The translations under genes and the position numbers were made by a program. Positions 18,683 through 28,000 of a DNA stretch of 30,931 bases are shown here, one piece after another (positions within the stretch are counted from its first letter, which is position 1; each line of letters begins with the position of its first letter). The notes below the pieces were generated by a model. The model was not told the origin of the DNA. It did not search any database and saw nothing but the letters and a program-made list of their open reading frames with translations. Origin of the DNA: CAZFER01 sp964517495 (GTDB lineage Bacteria; Hinthialibacterota; Hinthialibacteria; Hinthialibacterales; Hinthialibacteraceae); NCBI GenBank assembly GCA_964517495.1, contig CAZFER010000074.1:1-30931 (forward strand), given 5' to 3'.

Positions 18683-19555
18683 TTAGAAAATATCCTCACT
18701 GTCAAGTTCGGATTCTAGGCAGTAACTACTTGTATCTTGAGTGTTAATCTCTATGTTTACGCATGTGCCTGGATAATCATGATCCAGTTTTTTGTACGTT
18801 TCGTTGATAGCATTAAATTCGTAATACCCATATCTGGAAACGATTTGAAGTTTGCCTTTATTCAATCTGATAAAGTCTTTCAACAATTTCAAACCTAGTC
18901 CACCGGGTTGATTGCCCCTTTTTGTTGTATTTCCTTCGGTAAGAGCCCATTTAATGGCTTTAAGTGAATTCAACTTCTTAATTCCAGTATAATCACGAAC
19001 GTTCTCCCGTATACCAACACCAGCATCGGCAATTGTGAAATCGAGTCGATGCTTTTGCGGGAAAAATTGACCGCAAGTAAAAATGCCCGATTCAGAATTG
19101 GAATGGATAGCAGCATTTTGGAAAATTTCAAAAATGCTTTGTCTAAATCGCTTGGTGAGAGCATCTGACATAGCAGGAATCCCTCTCCCCTCCATGTAGG
19201 AATCCAGATAGTCAAAGAACTGTTCACCAGCATGAAGTTTGAATAGTTTAAATGGGATTGTAGTCCGGTTGGTGTCTCGAATAGCAGGCATTTTGAAAAT
19301 GGTTAAAAAGTGATTCTTCTTAAGAATCCTCTCTATATCAGATGACATATTCATAATCGAAACATCATTCAACTCGCTCCGCAATCTCGTTATGATGGTA
19401 TACAAAGGCGCAACCATATTGGCTTCGAAAAAGTCGCAACCAGAAAAGTCCAATTCAACAGAATCGAAAAACAATTTATGGGTTTCTTTGGATAATCGAG
19501 CAATGCTGTTAAATCCATTCAAATCGTTTCGAACAGTACCTACATCAATCTTCAT
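18683..19555 (-). CDS. STAS-GHKL ATPase (anti-sigma / histidine-kinase-like fold)
   Basis: The 290-residue protein combines two modules. Residues 1-90 look STAS-like, with VELDFSGCDFFEANMVAPL. Residues 130-275 are a GHKL ATPase: the N box with Glu143 and Asn147 (EIFQNAAIHS), the G1 box DAGVGI (177-182), and the G2 box GGLGLKLL (218-225). There is no phospho-acceptor His helix, so it is not a complete histidine kinase. Its ATG overlaps the pglXI stop by one base (TAATG), binding it tightly to the BREX operon, and a 16-nt gap separates it from the DUF4325 gene. A switch controlling the PIN nuclease is the simplest idea; this is inference. Confidence 0.8.
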   Translation of the reverse strand: MKIDVGTVRNDLNGFNSIARLSKETHKLFFDSVELDFSGCDFFEANMVAPLYTIITRLRSELNDVSIMNMSSDIERILKKNHFLTIFKMPAIRDTNRTTIPFKLFKLHAGEQFFDYLDSYMEGRGIPAMSDALTKRFRQSIFEIFQNAAIHSNSESGIFTCGQFFPQKHRLDFTIADAGVGIRENVRDYTGIKKLNSLKAIKWALTEGNTTKRGNQPGGLGLKLLKDFIRLNKGKLQIVSRYGYYEFNAINETYKKLDHDYPGTCVNIEINTQDTSSYCLESELDSEDIF

Positions 19556-22422
19556 TATTGACTACCCTCCCCAGACCGGGTCATCGCCTGATCGTACCAC
19601 ATGAGGAGTTTGGGATCTTCTTGGAGAATGTTTTCGGGAATCTTTTTGGCGACAGCGATAATTGTGGCGTAGTCTCGTTCTTGCCAGGCTTTTTTGAATC
19701 CGGCACGGACAGCTTCAAGGCGGAATACTTTCAGCCTTTTTTGAGTAGACTCTTTATATTCGTGAAATTCCCGCAATAAGGAGCGTTCTCGAATTTTTTC
19801 TAAGTCGCCTAATTTGTTGGGATCGGGAACGTACCACCGGTCTTTTGCTTTGGATTGGAGAGATAGACTATCCTTGGGCAAATTACGCAATTCTTTGAAA
19901 TTTGTCGATAGATAACTGTGAATCTGGCTTGGGACTTCTCCTTTTCCATCATAGCGCAGGAAGTTTTCTTCCAGCATTTTGGAAAGTTCTATAGGTTTCT
20001 CGTGCTTTTGCCACCCGCCAAGCTCCTTGATGAACAGCGGATGAACATCCTGGAAGGTTTGAGGTTTTTCTTTAAGCAATTGACGCAACCATTGAATCGC
20101 TGTGGATTCATCAGAAACAAAGAGGGATGCTTGTATAACTTGGTTAGATAGCAACTTCTTTCGATCATACTCAGCCACTTGTTCAGGAAGAAAGTACATA
20201 CCATCTCTTTCACTAAATCGCTGGGCCAATCCAATTTGAAATCCCTGACTGGAGATTGGGACCGGATATCCCTTGCGTACATAGAAGGAAACCATTTGAT
20301 CAAAAAGAATTCTGGGATCTCTTTCAGGAATTAGTTGTATCGAGCCATTCTGTCGTTTTATTACAGGTAAATATTTTAAGTGAGTACGGATGAATTCCCA
20401 CACGCCTTCTTCGGTTTGCGCTTCCTTCTTAAAGCGCTCTTCAAAGCCGCCATTGGGTTTGTAGGCTGAGATAACGAGGTCTTGTTTGACCGCAGTGGGG
20501 GTTGTTACAGCTTTGAAACTACCCTGCTTTTTATCTAGGGCGGATACATTGGCAACAATAAAACCGGCTTCTGTGAGAGCAGTTTGAATACTGTTCCATA
20601 CCGATGCTTTCGTATTTGAGAATTCAATTGTCATCCGCCTGCCAGGCTTCAGGATTCGGTAGGCTTCCTGGAAGCAAGAGGTCATAAGCTGTCTATATTC
20701 ATTGATGCCTTTACCTTGAACGCTATTTTCAATGGCTTCTGCTTTGTTGTTGGTCCAGATTTTGAGCCATGACTCCCATAGAAAATTCAACTCAGAATAA
20801 TTAAGATTTGCCCCGAAAGGAGGATCAATAAAAATGTAATCAAGCGAGTCTGACGGTAAATCAAACGAGGAAGAATCCTGTGTCGTAATGACCTGTTTTA
20901 AATAAAGAGAATTTTTCTTTAATATGTTGGAAAGCCGTTTGATCTTGCCGTCAAGGATGTAGGGCAATGAAACATCAACCACTTGTGACCCAACATACAG
21001 AGTTCCGCTTAAGTACTGATTCACTTGAGAAAAATGAGTCGGAACATAACGAGATATTTTTGCAAATCCCTGCACTGCCTGCTGTACTGTGAATAATATG
21101 TAGCGTTTGATGTTCTCTGGTAATTCAGATGCTTTCTGATAGACATAGCCGAGCACCCACAAACCACGCTTAAAGTAAAAATGATGCATGTGAGTAATAC
21201 CTATTACATCATTTCGACGAGTTTCCTTACCCTCCATCAAACGAATGGTAGGGAATTCATAAGGAATTACACTTGCATTGATCTTTCTTAGGGCTGCAAG
21301 GTCTTTATCGTCCGGTTTTTTGGAAAATCGTTGTTTACCAATCGAGTAATCAATAAGAACAGGTACTTGTTTGGCTTGTTTTATGGTCTCTTTTAGGGAT
21401 TCATCATATTGAGAAGTCCATGCGCGATCCAAGTTCCTTTTCGATAATGGTGAATTGCAGTTTGGACAAGAGAACTCCTTATTCACACGCCCACTATCTT
21501 CATCGACAGCAGCATTGGAGAACACTACCTCACCAGTACAATCAGGACAGACAAAAACATCTGACCAGACCATATAGTTTATTTTGCCAGTGCGCCCATC
21601 TGAATGTTTAGTTTCATACATCCATCCACATTCCTTCTCTACTTCTTTGAGAATGCTTTTTGCCTCTTTCTCAAATGCGACAACATCGACAGGCGTGTTG
21701 TAGTTGTAAGCAATAAATGTTGCGGCAGGTGACAGGTCGTTGAGAACCGCACGCCGTGCTCCAATCTTGGAAAACTGTTTCCAAGCAGTCTTGCCATCTT
21801 CACCTGTCTCTTGCTGATAGATGGTACCGTCTTGGTCCACTCTGTATCCGAGGGATTCAACCGTGCTTTTATCCCCACATAGTTGTGCAGCCACACCTGT
21901 CATGCCGGTTCCACAGAAGCCATCAAACACGATATCTCCCGGCTCTGTATAGTGGAGGATGTATCGCATGATGGCTTTGTGCGGTACCTTGGTGTGATAG
22001 GAATGCGCATTATAGATCGGATCATTCTTGCCTTCACTCACATCACTGGCAAAAGGTTCCCGCCGATAATTGTCGGTCTTGGGATCATACGGCTTTCCAT
22101 AATGCTTGATGAAATCTCCAATCCAAGGATTCGGACAAGCCGTGTAATAGGGCGGATCAGAAAGAGCGAGAATGTCTTCATCCTCACCAATGGGAAATCC
22201 ATCAATCTTACGGAATTCTGGATCTTTCAATTTCTCCCTTAAAATATCAAGGAAGTATTTCCGCCGCTCCTCGTCATTCGGGAAGGTCATTCCCAAGCAT
22301 TCAACAGGTTTCTGTTCCTTTTCCTCATCCAATTCCTGTTCGTAGGACTTATCGAAAAGATCATCCTGACCTGGATCTTTTCGAAAGATTTTTGAAGTAA
22401 GAGTATCTTTTTTATTAACCAT
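19555..22422 (-). CDS. pglXI: BREX-3 DNA methyltransferase PglXI
   Basis: The 955-residue protein is an amino-methyltransferase of the type 3 BREX kind. It shows DPPYY at residues 89-93, the AdoMet-binding FDGFCGTGMTG at 166-176, a zinc ribbon (CPDC near 292, CPNC near 318), and a second catalytic-type motif, IDPPFGANLNYSEL, near 535. The long C-terminal region is likely target recognition and partner binding. BREX methylases mark the host chromosome and take part in phage restriction. The start is ATG 22422, about 10 nt after TAGGAC, and 17 nt after the DUF1828 stop. Length and motifs look intact. Confidence 0.9.
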   Translation of the reverse strand: MVNKKDTLTSKIFRKDPGQDDLFDKSYEQELDEEKEQKPVECLGMTFPNDEERRKYFLDILREKLKDPEFRKIDGFPIGEDEDILALSDPPYYTACPNPWIGDFIKHYGKPYDPKTDNYRREPFASDVSEGKNDPIYNAHSYHTKVPHKAIMRYILHYTEPGDIVFDGFCGTGMTGVAAQLCGDKSTVESLGYRVDQDGTIYQQETGEDGKTAWKQFSKIGARRAVLNDLSPAATFIAYNYNTPVDVVAFEKEAKSILKEVEKECGWMYETKHSDGRTGKINYMVWSDVFVCPDCTGEVVFSNAAVDEDSGRVNKEFSCPNCNSPLSKRNLDRAWTSQYDESLKETIKQAKQVPVLIDYSIGKQRFSKKPDDKDLAALRKINASVIPYEFPTIRLMEGKETRRNDVIGITHMHHFYFKRGLWVLGYVYQKASELPENIKRYILFTVQQAVQGFAKISRYVPTHFSQVNQYLSGTLYVGSQVVDVSLPYILDGKIKRLSNILKKNSLYLKQVITTQDSSSFDLPSDSLDYIFIDPPFGANLNYSELNFLWESWLKIWTNNKAEAIENSVQGKGINEYRQLMTSCFQEAYRILKPGRRMTIEFSNTKASVWNSIQTALTEAGFIVANVSALDKKQGSFKAVTTPTAVKQDLVISAYKPNGGFEERFKKEAQTEEGVWEFIRTHLKYLPVIKRQNGSIQLIPERDPRILFDQMVSFYVRKGYPVPISSQGFQIGLAQRFSERDGMYFLPEQVAEYDRKKLLSNQVIQASLFVSDESTAIQWLRQLLKEKPQTFQDVHPLFIKELGGWQKHEKPIELSKMLEENFLRYDGKGEVPSQIHSYLSTNFKELRNLPKDSLSLQSKAKDRWYVPDPNKLGDLEKIRERSLLREFHEYKESTQKRLKVFRLEAVRAGFKKAWQERDYATIIAVAKKIPENILQEDPKLLMWYDQAMTRSGEGSQ

Positions 22423-22439
22423 GAATATAGTGTCCTATT

Positions 22440-23222
22440 TTAATCATTGATTTCTATCGATTCCTTCAGATAGCGAGCGATACGATCACGGTTCGCTCCT
22501 AAACTTGAGAACTGTTTTTCGCAAACATCACTAAACCGAGCGAGGACTTTTCGATTTATGCATTCTTGATCTTCAAATATGGCGGTCGATCTGAACGGGA
22601 TATTCCATTTTTCAAATTGGTGCATTGCGATGGTGGCGTCACGAGTACGGTCATCATTCGGTAATGCAAAAACAAACATGGGGTGCCGCATCCCATTGAT
22701 ACGGCAATCCACGGAATACATCTCTTGAGGATCATGCACTGGGTCATTCCAATCGAACGTTCGCCGGTCTTCTGGGATCGTCTCCGTTAAAAGCGCGCGA
22801 AAATCTTCTAAAAAGGTAGACCTAACTCTCTCACGGGAAAGATAGGAAATATCTGTTATTTTCTGTAACGCTTGAGTGAAAGAGTATAAAGCATCTCCAT
22901 ATCGTTCATTATCTATCTTTAGAATTAGTTCTCCATCACGATCTTCCACTTCAAAAACCGATAAGGCGTTTGTGATGATCTTTTGACGAGTTCCTTTTTG
23001 GAAATCTTTTTCATCGATATCGTAAGTCAGGTGCATGTAGGTATGCCCCTCATCCGACAATACCCATTGCGATTGTTCTCGTTTTAAAACAACCGAAAGA
23101 TGGTCTCCATCTTCAAATAGAAACGGCGTGAAAACGCGGTACCGTTCCATCCCTTCTGAAGATAAGCGAATTTTGGAACAAACTTTTTCACGAAAATCCT
23201 TTTCAATCATTTCATACATCAT
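22440..23222 (-). CDS. DUF1828 domain protein
   Basis: This 260-residue protein has the DUF1828 pattern at its N-terminus: FTPFLFEDGDHLSVVLKR, then QWVLSDEGHTYMHL, then the segment up to residue 110. A DUF1829-like half follows, with SVDCRINGMRHPMFVFALPN. The function is unknown; the family recurs in defence and mobile contexts. The ATG at 23222 lies inside the end of the DUF6978 gene (11-nt overlap) with GAGGGT at good spacing, so the two are a coupled pair. I see no catalytic motif that I can name with confidence. Confidence 0.7.
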   Translation of the reverse strand: MMYEMIEKDFREKVCSKIRLSSEGMERYRVFTPFLFEDGDHLSVVLKREQSQWVLSDEGHTYMHLTYDIDEKDFQKGTRQKIITNALSVFEVEDRDGELILKIDNERYGDALYSFTQALQKITDISYLSRERVRSTFLEDFRALLTETIPEDRRTFDWNDPVHDPQEMYSVDCRINGMRHPMFVFALPNDDRTRDATIAMHQFEKWNIPFRSTAIFEDQECINRKVLARFSDVCEKQFSSLGANRDRIARYLKESIEIND

Positions 23223-23706
23223 GGTTTAAACCCTCAAATAACGGTTGTTTGCTTCCTTCCGGAAGATCAAAACCACAATCTTCAATCATGCAGTCAACCG
23301 CCTCAAAAAAACTGGCATAGCGATCTGATGGTTTGGCAAAGCTGTCTTCCCGTGCTCCATGTTCTTGGTATCTCTCTGTAGCATAATGAATGTGAAAATC
23401 ATAAAACGTATTGCGTTCAATATGATTCGTGTGCTCATGGCTTTTCCCGTTGTATCGACGCAAACGGAATAGCTGAGTTGTATCAGTTGGACAAAGGGCA
23501 AGAATTATGGAGAAATCCAATATATTAATTGTATTTTCACGTAGGATCAATCTAAATTGGTTTCCTTGTTCACCCGTTACTTCCAGTTCTCGTTCTTTAT
23601 GCCCACGTTTATTACGCATAGTTATCTGTTTCCAAAAATCAACAGGTAAAGGTTTTCGTTCCTGAATAAAATCAGTTATTTCTTGATCGGAATACCTTGC
23701 TGCCAT
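23212..23706 (-). CDS. DUF6978 protein, partner of the DUF1828 protein
   Basis: The ATG at 23706 is preferred (164 residues) because a TTGGAG site lies about 8 nt upstream. A GTG at 23715 would add three residues but overlaps the stop of the brxC tail remnant. The product has YSDQEITDFIQERK at the start, a strand-rich middle, and HIHYATERYQEHGAREDSFA followed by a C-terminal helix; I assign it to DUF6978 from memory of this pattern. Function is unknown. The brxC tail remnant ends just before this start, which suggests this pair once followed a brxC gene directly. Confidence 0.65.
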   Translation of the reverse strand: MAARYSDQEITDFIQERKPLPVDFWKQITMRNKRGHKERELEVTGEQGNQFRLILRENTINILDFSIILALCPTDTTQLFRLRRYNGKSHEHTNHIERNTFYDFHIHYATERYQEHGAREDSFAKPSDRYASFFEAVDCMIEDCGFDLPEGSKQPLFEGLNHDV

Positions 23707-23711
23707 GTTGA

Positions 23712-23816
23712 TCACTCCAATACAATCCGAACTTTCCCAGGTTCTTTACCCTTAATCAGTTCATCCAAATAATCATCAAATCGCTTTTTCATTTCTGACG
23801 GAGTGACCGGCGAACT
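23712..23816 (-). pseudogene. Second, diverged copy of the brxC 3' end (last 34 codons plus stop)
   Basis: On the minus strand this encodes PVTPSEMKKRFDDYLDEL, then KGKEPGKVRIVLE and TGA, matching the end of BrxC at 25065-25169. By hand alignment 86 of 105 bases agree, with a 38-base identical run. Of 34 codons only two change the amino acid (Thr to Ile, Gly to Ser); 14 base differences are synonymous, and the stops differ (TAG versus TGA). The synonymous bias shows both copies evolved as functional BrxC tails in separate lineages before being joined here. Upstream of the remnant the similarity ends abruptly. Confidence 0.9.
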
Positions 23817-23830
23817 GTAGACCCGCGACC

Positions 23831-23900
23831 AACTTGGTCACTTGTCCACTGACCAAGTTCGCCTATGGGTATACCCGACTTGTACAGTAACTTGGTCACT
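23831..23900. repeat. Inverted and direct repeats downstream of the DUF1016 gene
   Basis: AACTTGGTCA (23831-23840) and its exact complement TGACCAAGTT (23850-23859) make a 10-bp stem with a 9-nt loop. AACTTGGTCACT occurs again directly at 23889-23900, and a perfect palindrome, GGGTATACCC, lies at 23867-23876. No T-run follows on either strand, so an intrinsic terminator is not clear. The repeats sit between the DUF1016 stop and the brxC remnant, inside the otherwise gapless operon. Confidence 0.75.
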
Positions 23901-23939
23901 CTCGGACGAATAATCGCCATTTTAATCCCATTAATGGTA

Positions 23940-25055
23940 TCATGATTCCGATTCCCGCACCTGTTCCTCGATAAACCGTTGCATTTCTTCCTTCTTTGGA
24001 AGCTCGAGCTGGTATTTGGAAACAAAAAGGCCGTTGTCCATCCCGGCCAGCGCATATTCCACCAGCGTATGGTCACGCTGTGTGCATAGAAGGATGCCGA
24101 TGGGTGGATTGTCCCCCTCCAACATCATGTTTTTCTTGTACCAACTTACATAGGTGTTGAGCTGACCGATGTTTTCATGGCTGAACGGTTCGAGTTTGAG
24201 TTCCACTAGCACATGGCATTTGAGTATTCGATGGTAAAAGACAAGGTCCACTATGTACTGCGTATCGCCGATGAGTATCCGTTTCTGACGGGCTTCGAAA
24301 CAGAACCCGTGGCCCAGCTCCAGCAGGAATTCTTGAAGTTTATCCAGCAGTTGGTCCTCAAGGTGCGACTCGCTCATGACTTCCCTTGGCTTCAGTCCAA
24401 GGAATTCGAAGATGTATGGATCGCGAATTGCCAGTTTGGGATCGACGGCTTCGGCGCTTTCCTGTGCCAGCGCCGCCAGCCTTTTCTTGTCTTTAGACAA
24501 GCCGGATCGCTCATAATAAAGGCTGGCAATCTGTCTTTTGAGTTCCCGGACCGACCAATTGCTCCGGATACACTCGATTTCGTAGAAGGTGCGTTTCAGA
24601 TCGTCATCAAGATCGACGATTAATTCCAGGTGACTGTAAGAAAGCCGGTGAATGATTTTATCCGAGGAAATTTGCAATTGTGGAGACGCTGTACCCACTT
24701 TTTCAATCGATTTCAAATCTGCAGGTAACAGCTTTCTCAATTGTGGGGACAGTGTCCCCACAATCTCAGGGTAAAGACGGTAAAAACGGAGATAACGGTA
24801 AAGCTGGCGACGGTTGCAGTTGCTGATTTTAAGTTCGGTTAGGTGCTTGGCAAGCTCAGTGAGAAGACGATCCCCATAATTCGCCCGGTCCAATCCGTTC
24901 ATCTCGTACTCAGCAATATAACAGCCAAACAGCCAGTTCCGGAGGGTCAGGCTAATATTCACTGCCTTTCCGGCTTGCGTCGCCATCTCCTCATGCACAT
25001 GCCTGATCGTTCCGACAAGCTTTTCAAAATTCCATTCGCGTCTATTCGTGTTCAT
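23940..25055 (-). CDS. DUF1016 (YhcG-type) PD-(D/E)XK nuclease
   Basis: The 371-residue protein has the DUF1016 layout: an N-terminal helical DUF1016_N domain with LTLRNWLFGCYI and YGDRLLTELAKHL, then a C-terminal nuclease with DLVFYHR and VLVELKLEPF (Asp...Glu-X-Lys) followed by IGQLNTYVSWY and NPPIGILLCT. These proteins are stand-alone nucleases often found in defence islands; the exact role is not settled. The ATG is 9 nt after the brxC stop with AGGA upstream. The gene is not part of the BREX-3 core and separates the full brxC from a second brxC tail, so it looks like an inserted cassette. Between residues 99 and 126 it has two SPQL repeats. Confidence 0.85.
   Translation of the reverse strand: MNTNRREWNFEKLVGTIRHVHEEMATQAGKAVNISLTLRNWLFGCYIAEYEMNGLDRANYGDRLLTELAKHLTELKISNCNRRQLYRYLRFYRLYPEIVGTLSPQLRKLLPADLKSIEKVGTASPQLQISSDKIIHRLSYSHLELIVDLDDDLKRTFYEIECIRSNWSVRELKRQIASLYYERSGLSKDKKRLAALAQESAEAVDPKLAIRDPYIFEFLGLKPREVMSESHLEDQLLDKLQEFLLELGHGFCFEARQKRILIGDTQYIVDLVFYHRILKCHVLVELKLEPFSHENIGQLNTYVSWYKKNMMLEGDNPPIGILLCTQRDHTLVEYALAGMDNGLFVSKYQLELPKKEEMQRFIEEQVRESES
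24740..24764. repeat. 25-bp perfect palindrome inside the DUF1016 gene
   Basis: Arms ATTGTGGGGACA and TGTCCCCACAAT flank a single G. A degraded version, ATTGTGGAGAC followed by GTACCCAC, lies about 70 bp away near 24676-24697. On the coding strand these encode the VGTLSPQL and VGTASPQL repeats of the protein. Confidence 0.85.
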
Positions 25056-25064
25056 TCATGGTTC

Positions 25065-28000
25065 CTATTCCAGTACGATGCGCACTTTGCCGGGCTCCTT
25101 ACCCTTTGTGAGTTCATCCAAATAATCATCAAATCGCTTTTTCATTTCCGACGGTGTAACCGGTGAACCGCTTGAGACTAAAACTGTTCGTAGGTCGTCG
25201 ATTTTAACGGATAACAAAGATAGATCCGTAAGGGCTTCTTTTATTGCATTGAGAAATGCATGATTGATATCATCAGGCAGTTTGCGTGATTTTAAGAATG
25301 ATTGAACGATCTTTTTTTGTTTCGCTGCTAACACTTTGGTGATACGTTCCTTGGTCGTTGGATCTTCCAAATTAGTCAATAAAGTTTGCGTCCAGTTTTC
25401 AACCAGTTTATCTAATTCATCATCAAATTGCTGAATCACAACCCCTGCAGAAGCCTTAGACATTTCTTCAAAAGGTTTAAAGTTACAATGAGGACAAAAT
25501 GCAGATGCATCCAAGTCTTGTTCCGTCAAAGCGAAGCAGCTTTTCAAACTCGCCAAGCGATTCTGAAAATCCATTAATTGCTGTCTTGGTAACAGATCAA
25601 TCGTTGACAAATTCTGCAGAATCTTTAGACGCTCATCTTTAAGGATTTTCGATTTGCGTTTATCTTCGTTTACACCAAGACGGGCCTTTGAATGCAGACT
25701 TAGGTATGTTTGCAGATACTCTCTCTTAAGATCACTCAATTTGCGATTCGTCTGCTGGCGAAATGATGCTGCGCTCCTTTTGGCTGAATCGCGTATCTGG
25801 TTAAGGACATCGTCTTTAACGGATTTCACTTTTTTAATCCATTCATGATCGGCTGGTAGAATTGCTTCTGCGGTGGAAAGATAGGAGGCAGTAGAACCAA
25901 GATCATTGACCAATTCCTGGAACGATTCGATCCCCGAAAGTTGTTTTATACCTTTATCATGCTCCATTATCTCTTGAGTGTCATAACGGAAATTTTTGAG
26001 TTTACCTGGAGATGTGTATGCCTGTAGTGATTCAAGGAAATTTTTGGTTTCATCCAATTGAGTACGAATTTTTTGAATTTCGTGCTCGCCAAAGAGATTA
26101 TTTCCCCAAAAGAAAAGTCCTGTTTGCAGGTTTTGTTGAATGAGCACCAACCGTTCTACTGTTTCATTTATCGCTTTTTGTAACTGTTGTAAAGGTTCAT
26201 CCTTACTCTGAGTAACCAATTGAGCCAAACCTGGAGTAAGTCCAAGAATCTCAAACAAAGCCTTCAAGGCAGGTAGATTCCAATCCTTTGGACGTTCAAT
26301 ATGCTTAAACTGAACCAGTTCATCGATTTCTGAACCGGCTAGTTGCGCAATTCCTGTGGCATCAAACTTATTACCTGGAATCGCAAGAACTATCTCACCG
26401 GTATAAGCAAGCGCAGCCATAACAACAACCGCCCATTCAGGTTCCAAGCGCAGCGATTGTGGAGCAAAATACTCAACACCAAGAATTTCATGGATTATTT
26501 CTGAACGATTAACGACTTGCCCATGGCCCTTCTTCTTCGTGATTTCAAGGATTGATTTGGCATATTTTGATTTATATGGATCTAGTCGATCACCATCAAG
26601 AAGTTCTAGAGCATCAAGAACGGCAGTTGCCTGTTTTGTTCTTGCTTGTCCTGCAATAGCACGTAAGGCATCCTGTGCCGCTTGGGCTCGATTTGTGCCG
26701 GTGATGAGAATCGAGAAAAATGGATATTCCGGTGCTTGGTCTTGAAAATGTGTTTCAAGGCATATACCAGAAATCGCATTGATAAGATCTCGGAAATTGA
26801 TACGTTCGTATGAACTCCCACCTGAAAGATCCCGAATGGATTTTCCTTTTGCCCATTCCGTCATGGATTTGGTTCTACCTTGATACGTAACGGTGAATGC
26901 TTTGGTTGTATTTTTTTGTAACCACTGCACAAGATCACGAAGGAATTTCTTCGATTTATCATCATAAGTATTCTTGGCATGGCCAGATGATGTTGAAGCT
27001 AAATCCAATGCTGCGGCATAATTCCTAAGCGCAGTTCTGAAATCATCATCCGTATTAGTTAATCTGAGAAATAGTTCGTCAGATTTCTTTTCATCTTTAA
27101 AGTTTGGTGGATCGAAGGGTTGAATGAAATAGATATAGAAATCGCGTGGAGGAACAGCTGTAGAGCGTTCATTAGGAGCACCAAAAAATAAGTATCCCTG
27201 GCGAGCTGCTTTACGTTCAATCCATTCGATCTCATATTGCCAGATTTTATAGCCTGTAACGTAGGTCTGGTCCGTACACTCCATTACCCGCTTAAGCGCC
27301 TCATAATAGTATCGGTCCAGTTGTGATGAATCGAGACTATCGGCACGCTTTTCGATTAAAGCGTCAAAATCGTCCGTCTTTTTCAAGTCAAGGTAAAATT
27401 GCCGATTATCAGGATTACTAGAGATAAATTGGCCGCTAACTGTTTTGTGTATTTCACGTAATACAGTTTCAACTTGAGAGAGGAGATCGTCAGCGGGATC
27501 TCCGCCTAAATCTTCGATTCCAGTCTGATAGAGACAGAGGCCATCGCGCAATTCTTCTGGTGTCGCTCCCAAAGAGGCGTAAATGTCACCTGTTGTTAGT
27601 CGATGAACTGATAAAGCATGGATGATTTTTATCGCCATGGATTTATAGGCTGGTCGAGTAAAAGCTTGCTGAACACGTGATTCCAAAACTTGGCTGCAAT
27701 CAATCACTGCCTTTATATCAGGCACAGCGCGAAAGGATGAATTCTCTCGAAGGTTTAGCCAATAGGAATCATATGCGATCAAACCAGGGTATTCCTGTGG
27801 GATATCTTGCTTTAGAAGTTTTTTCATAGTAATCGATAAGGTTTTGAGTATTTCGCGTTTTTCAACTGCGGTAACTCGTTCAAAAGTATCGATGTAATCT
27901 GGATGCACAGGAAAGAGACGAACAAACTCATCCATACGTTCGTTCATTCGTCCATAAAATTTAGAAAAGGGAGTGAGATATTCACGAATCTTTGTCAGCT

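Noticed and set aside
24213..24623. 136-codon plus-strand ORF
   Set aside because: It is a shadow of the DUF1016 gene on the opposite strand.
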